From positions 9,567,266-9,631,265 of the forward strand of contig JARUPZ010000003.1 in the NCBI GenBank assembly GCA_031213475.1: a stretch of DNA of 64,000 nt. Direction: 5' to 3'. This document shows, one piece after another, positions 60,865 to 64,000 of this stretch. The notes below the pieces were generated by a model. That model was given only the letters and a program-made list of their open reading frames with translations, did no database searches and was not told the DNA's origin. The translations under genes were made by a program, and so were the position numbers. How positions within the stretch are numbered: the first letter of the stretch is position 1; every line of letters starts with the position of its first letter. Source of the stretch: Nereocystis luetkeana (lineage: Eukaryota > Sar > Phaeophyceae > Laminariales > Laminariaceae).

Positions 60865-61059
60865 GATCTGATCTGATTTGCTGATGGTGTTGTTGTTGCT
60901 GTTGCTGCTGCTGCTGTTGTACGTATATGAGACCGAGAGATTCGATGGCTCGCCGCTTCGAGCTTCGAAAGGTCGAGTGTAGCTCCAAACTGCGGCGGTT
61001 CTCGGCTTTGCTGACGACTCACCCTTTGCTCTGCACTCCGCTCTTCTGGGAAGCACACG

Positions 61060-61982
61060 CTATGGCCTGACACTTCGCAGAAAGAGTGAGAGAGAAGCAA
61101 CAGAGAGCAGCAGCGCGGTGTTCACTCCAAAGCAGAGGAAGCTCCCCTCATCCCTTGTGGCAACAGAGTGGAACTCCTAAAAAACGGGGACAGGGGACAG
61201 ATAAACAATGTACTACTGCTGTCACACGATCTGTCTGAATCTTACCTACGATACATGATGATATTGTACATCCTGGTGTGTGCCCATAAACACGCCGTTC
61301 TACGAAGCGCGAATTCTCTTCGTCATGCTCGTACTGCTGCATTGGTTGTGGTGGTAGGTGACGCTGGAACTCTATAGACTAATAAGGCGCAGTTTTAGCC
61401 GGCGGGAATTCACATGTACCAGGTACCATGATGACAATATCTTCTTGCTCGTTGCATACTGCTCGCAACGGAAAGGGGTCTCTTCTACTTTCTACTTATC
61501 ACCTGATTACTACTCCGTCCTATGTACGCAAAGACAATGATCCTTGTCGGCAATCATTGTCGTGGTGGCTACTCTAGCTGGCAGTGGTGGCGAGCAGCTA
61601 GAAGTGGGCGACGCCGGGCAAATAGTGCGTCCACACAGCTCTATATACGTGTTTTGGGGAAGTAATAATCGGAATTACTGATTTGTAGAGAGATATCTTC
61701 TTGCCCGTTGAACATGCTCATACATATGATACGTACGTACCGGTAAGGTGTCTCTTCTGTGGAATTTGTTCCGGTACATGCTTATACATGCATGGTCGAT
61801 ACACCATCGATGCGAAAGGAACCCAGGCGGGATCCAAATAATACAACCTGCGCGAGAGCCTAGACGGCGAGCTATGATATGTTGGGATTACGCAGACAGT
61901 GGTAGCATATATATGCGCGGAAACTCTTCGTTCGAAGGGTAGGGGGAGGAGGGGGTGTTGAACATGCCTAGTAACTGCGATT
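61060..61982. other. Upstream flank of the helicase gene
   Basis: No recognised gene. A diverged direct repeat links 61430-61490 (ATATCTTCTTGCTCGTTGCA) and 61688-61755 (ATATCTTCTTGCCCGTTGAA). No clear TATA box could be assigned. Confidence 0.4.
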
Positions 61983-62258
61983 TTGTTCCAGTCGAGGGGA
62001 CCTGTTCCGCGACACCAACGACGAAGAGGACACCGACACCAACGACCTACAGTTTTTCGTTGTGTAGCAGATGACAACGGCTCCGATGGTGACGAGAGCT
62101 TCGCGGCCAATGACTGCATGGTGACTACCGACCGCGTCTCGTCCAGTGAGTTTATTGAATGGGACTTTGAGAGAGGGGGGGAATTGACGATAAAGAGTGA
62201 CTATTTTAGCAACGGAGATTACTATAAGATGCTCGGGGGGGGGGGGGTGATGATATAA
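61983..62258 (+). CDS. Possible plus-strand exon divergent from the helicase
   Basis: Acceptor GATTTTGTTCCAG at 61991, then an open frame whose second part is convincing: DDNGSDGDESFAANDCMVTT, SSEFIEWDFERGGELTIKSD, YFSNGDYYKMLG. A second acceptor (TTGTGTAGCAG) at 62070 and a strong donor GTGAGT at 62147 are also present, so the true exon may be 62071-62146. The product is unknown and acidic. Confidence 0.35.
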   Translation: MFQSRGPVPRHQRRRGHRHQRPTVFRCVADDNGSDGDESFAANDCMVTTDRVSSSEFIEWDFERGGELTIKSDYFSNGDYYKMLGGGGVMI

Positions 62259-62814
62259 ATCGAGATGTCCTAGTTGCAAACCAAGGAGTCGCACTCCACG
62301 GGAGCAACATTATATTACCGGTACCGTACTTCTGGGCGCTCACGCTGTGCTCCCAGACGGTTGCTTGATAGCCCCAAAGCTACAGCAGTAACATTATCGT
62401 TTGTTTTTGGTCGGCATGTACCCTCGTAGTATGCGTCCCAACAGGCAACAAACACGAACCAAGAAGAAGAAAACAACGAACAAGAAGAAAAAACATACGT
62501 ACTACGCGTGTGTGCAACGACGGCGAGCAAATAAAGGCAGAACAAGAGCCAGGTACTTACGTATAAACAACGTGTGCGCGTATCTTCGTGTTTGTTTGTG
62601 TGTGCGTTCTTCACATCTATTCATAGCCGTTATTTACACCCCATCAACATCCAGCGCACCCAACAACAGAGTCCGTCCTGATCCCCCATCCTGTGTAGAA
62701 GAGTACCATGTTTTTCTCCGTGGCCACAAAACTACGACACAGAGATACCGAAAGTCGCCTGAGATCTTTAAATAAACGAGAAAAGTAAAGAAGAAAGCTG
62801 TTTGATACTCGTTA

Positions 62815-62904
62815 GCCCCTTTAGAACCGCAGTCCCGTTTTGGGGACAAACTACTTGGACTTTGAATGGTTTGTCCCCAAAACGGGACTGCGGTTCTAAA
62901 AGGG
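62815..62904. mobile_element. Family C MITE (best copy)
   Basis: CCCCTTTAGAACCGCAGTCC left, GGACTGCGGTTCTAAAAGGG right, TTAA at 62905-62908. The arms pair over about 40 bases with a loop near ACTTGGACTTTGAATGG. Confidence 0.85.
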
Positions 62905-63048
62905 TTAAGACAGCTGAAACGATTGATTTCACCGCACGAGCCGGCCGACCCCTCCGACTCTACCACAGAGAGTTTCCGCCCGTCGCTCTTCCAAAGTGAC
63001 AAGTGGCAGTCTTGCTTACACCCACGCACCACAGGAGGGGGGGCGGGG

Positions 63049-63098
63049 TGTACTCGGTGTCATGCATGGCCGTAGTAGTAGCATTATGACCACAGACG
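63049..63098 (+). mobile_element. Family D head fragment
   Basis: TGTACTCGGTGTCATGCATG to ATGACCACAGACGC, between G-rich edges. Confidence 0.6.
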
Positions 63099-63311
63099 CT
63101 GGGGGCGAAAAATCGTCAAATAATAGAAATTGTCTCGATCAAAAAGAGACAATCCCAACCCTGCCTGCAAACCTCAGACAAGCAATCGATTCCTACTTCG
63201 TGATCTAGATCTTCAAGGGGGAGGGGGAAAAACTGATCTACATGAACGATCTACTCATAGATCATTTTTGCCGGGTTGGGGCCGTATTAACCCGCATGAC
63301 CTCGTACTGTA

Positions 63312-63735
63312 GGGCAGGTTTCCCATGGGTTCTATCTGTACAGTAAAGACCCTGCACAGCATCTCATCAAAACGGCAGGTCATGATCTAGATGATATGTC
63401 TGCAAATGACATGTCTGTAGATGATCTATCTGTAGATGATCTATCTGTAGATGTTCTACTGTAGATGGTCGACCTGTAGATGATATATCTGTGGATGATA
63501 TATCTGTAGATGATCTATCTGTAGATGATCTATCTGCGAACGATATATCTGTAGATGATATGTCTGTAAATGATATATCTGTGGAAGATCTATCTGTAGA
63601 TGATCTGTCTGTAGATGTTCTACTCTAGATGATCTACATGTAGATGATCTACCTGTACATGATATATATGTAGATGATCTATCTACCTGTAGATGGTCTA
63701 TCTGTAGATGATCTATCTGTAGATGATCTGTCTGC
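63312..63735 (+). repeat. Family G: leader plus 15-bp minisatellite
   Basis: Leader GGGCAGGTTTCCCATGGGTT ... AACGGCAGGTCATGATCTAG, then about 24 units of TCTGTAGATGATCTA with GATATATC variants. Homologous from leader to array with 11213-11512. Confidence 0.78.
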
Positions 63736-64000
63736 AGATGATGTAAATGTCCGACGTGTGCACCGCTGCATTTTGCATACGTACACACATAGTACGTGGA
63801 CGAGGGGGGGGGGCGGCGGGATAACATCGGGCCGGCCGCCACTCGGCAAACTAAAAACGCCCCCGCCTGGAAGAGAGACCCAACAGTAACAAAACGTGTA
63901 CAAACAAAAAAAAACGAAATACCAGTAAATCACGGATCCACCAAAACTAAAAAACACACACAAATAAAACCAAAAACCAAATGTGCCCCAACACTCAGAC

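Noticed and set aside
1-64000. Retrovirus, LTR element, Polinton or other virus-like copy
   Set aside because: No polymerase, integrase, protease, capsid or envelope signature was seen in any frame, and no long terminal repeats were recognised.

Overview
The window is eukaryotic nuclear DNA, very rich in repeats, that carries one large intron-rich gene. The minus strand holds 22 exons of a DExH-box helicase of the DDX60 type (Ski2-like superfamily 2). They run from an ATG at 60864 down to 7398. Every splice phase joins without a break, giving 2,982 nt or 994 codons, and all classical helicase motifs are present. The C-terminal end was not found; it lies either in the first 7.4 kb or beyond the left edge. 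Introns average about 2.4 kb, and exons make up only about 6% of the gene span. Long G/C homopolymers, GC-rich third codon positions, long introns and dense MITE-like repeats suggest an alga, perhaps a brown alga or related stramenopile. That assignment is inference, not proof.

Layout: 1-7.4 kb has no confident gene, a 100-N gap at 1832-1931 and a few unrecognised ORFs. From 7.4 to 60.9 kb is the helicase gene. Its 8-kb intron at 18022-26027 holds a probable nested gene on the plus strand (19208-23324) for a small protein with two CxxC knuckles. A second 100-N gap at 45596-45695 is flanked by two copies of the same ~375 bp, which looks like an unmerged contig overlap. It doubles exon 8, and each copy carries a different frame error. 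From 60.9 to 64 kb are the region upstream of the helicase, a possible plus-strand exon and repeats.

The introns are built from recognisable repeat families, named here A to L for this window. A: ~105 bp MITEs with TA duplications, 17 copies. C: ~95 bp near-palindromic MITEs with CCCTTT ends and TTAA flanks, so piggyBac-like, 14 copies or pieces. D: ~500 bp dispersed repeats bounded by poly-G, about 17 copies or pieces. E: terminal-repeat elements carrying the motif TAGTGCCGGTTGCCGCCATA, expanded into a tandem array at 10.2 kb. G: a leader plus 15-bp minisatellite, 2 copies. I and J: palindromic MITEs. K: a 1.1-kb terminal-inverted-repeat element. L: short GGGTCGGG inverted repeats. There is also a tRNA-derived, A-tailed SINE family. 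Nested insertions show that A was still moving after C, D and the 28-kb satellite were in place.

Two helicase splice boundaries (the exon 14 donor and the exon 3 acceptor) have been copied in tandem into the neighbouring introns. No reverse transcriptase, integrase, transposase, capsid or envelope gene was recognised, no rRNA gene or CRISPR array was seen, and no functional tRNA could be supported.
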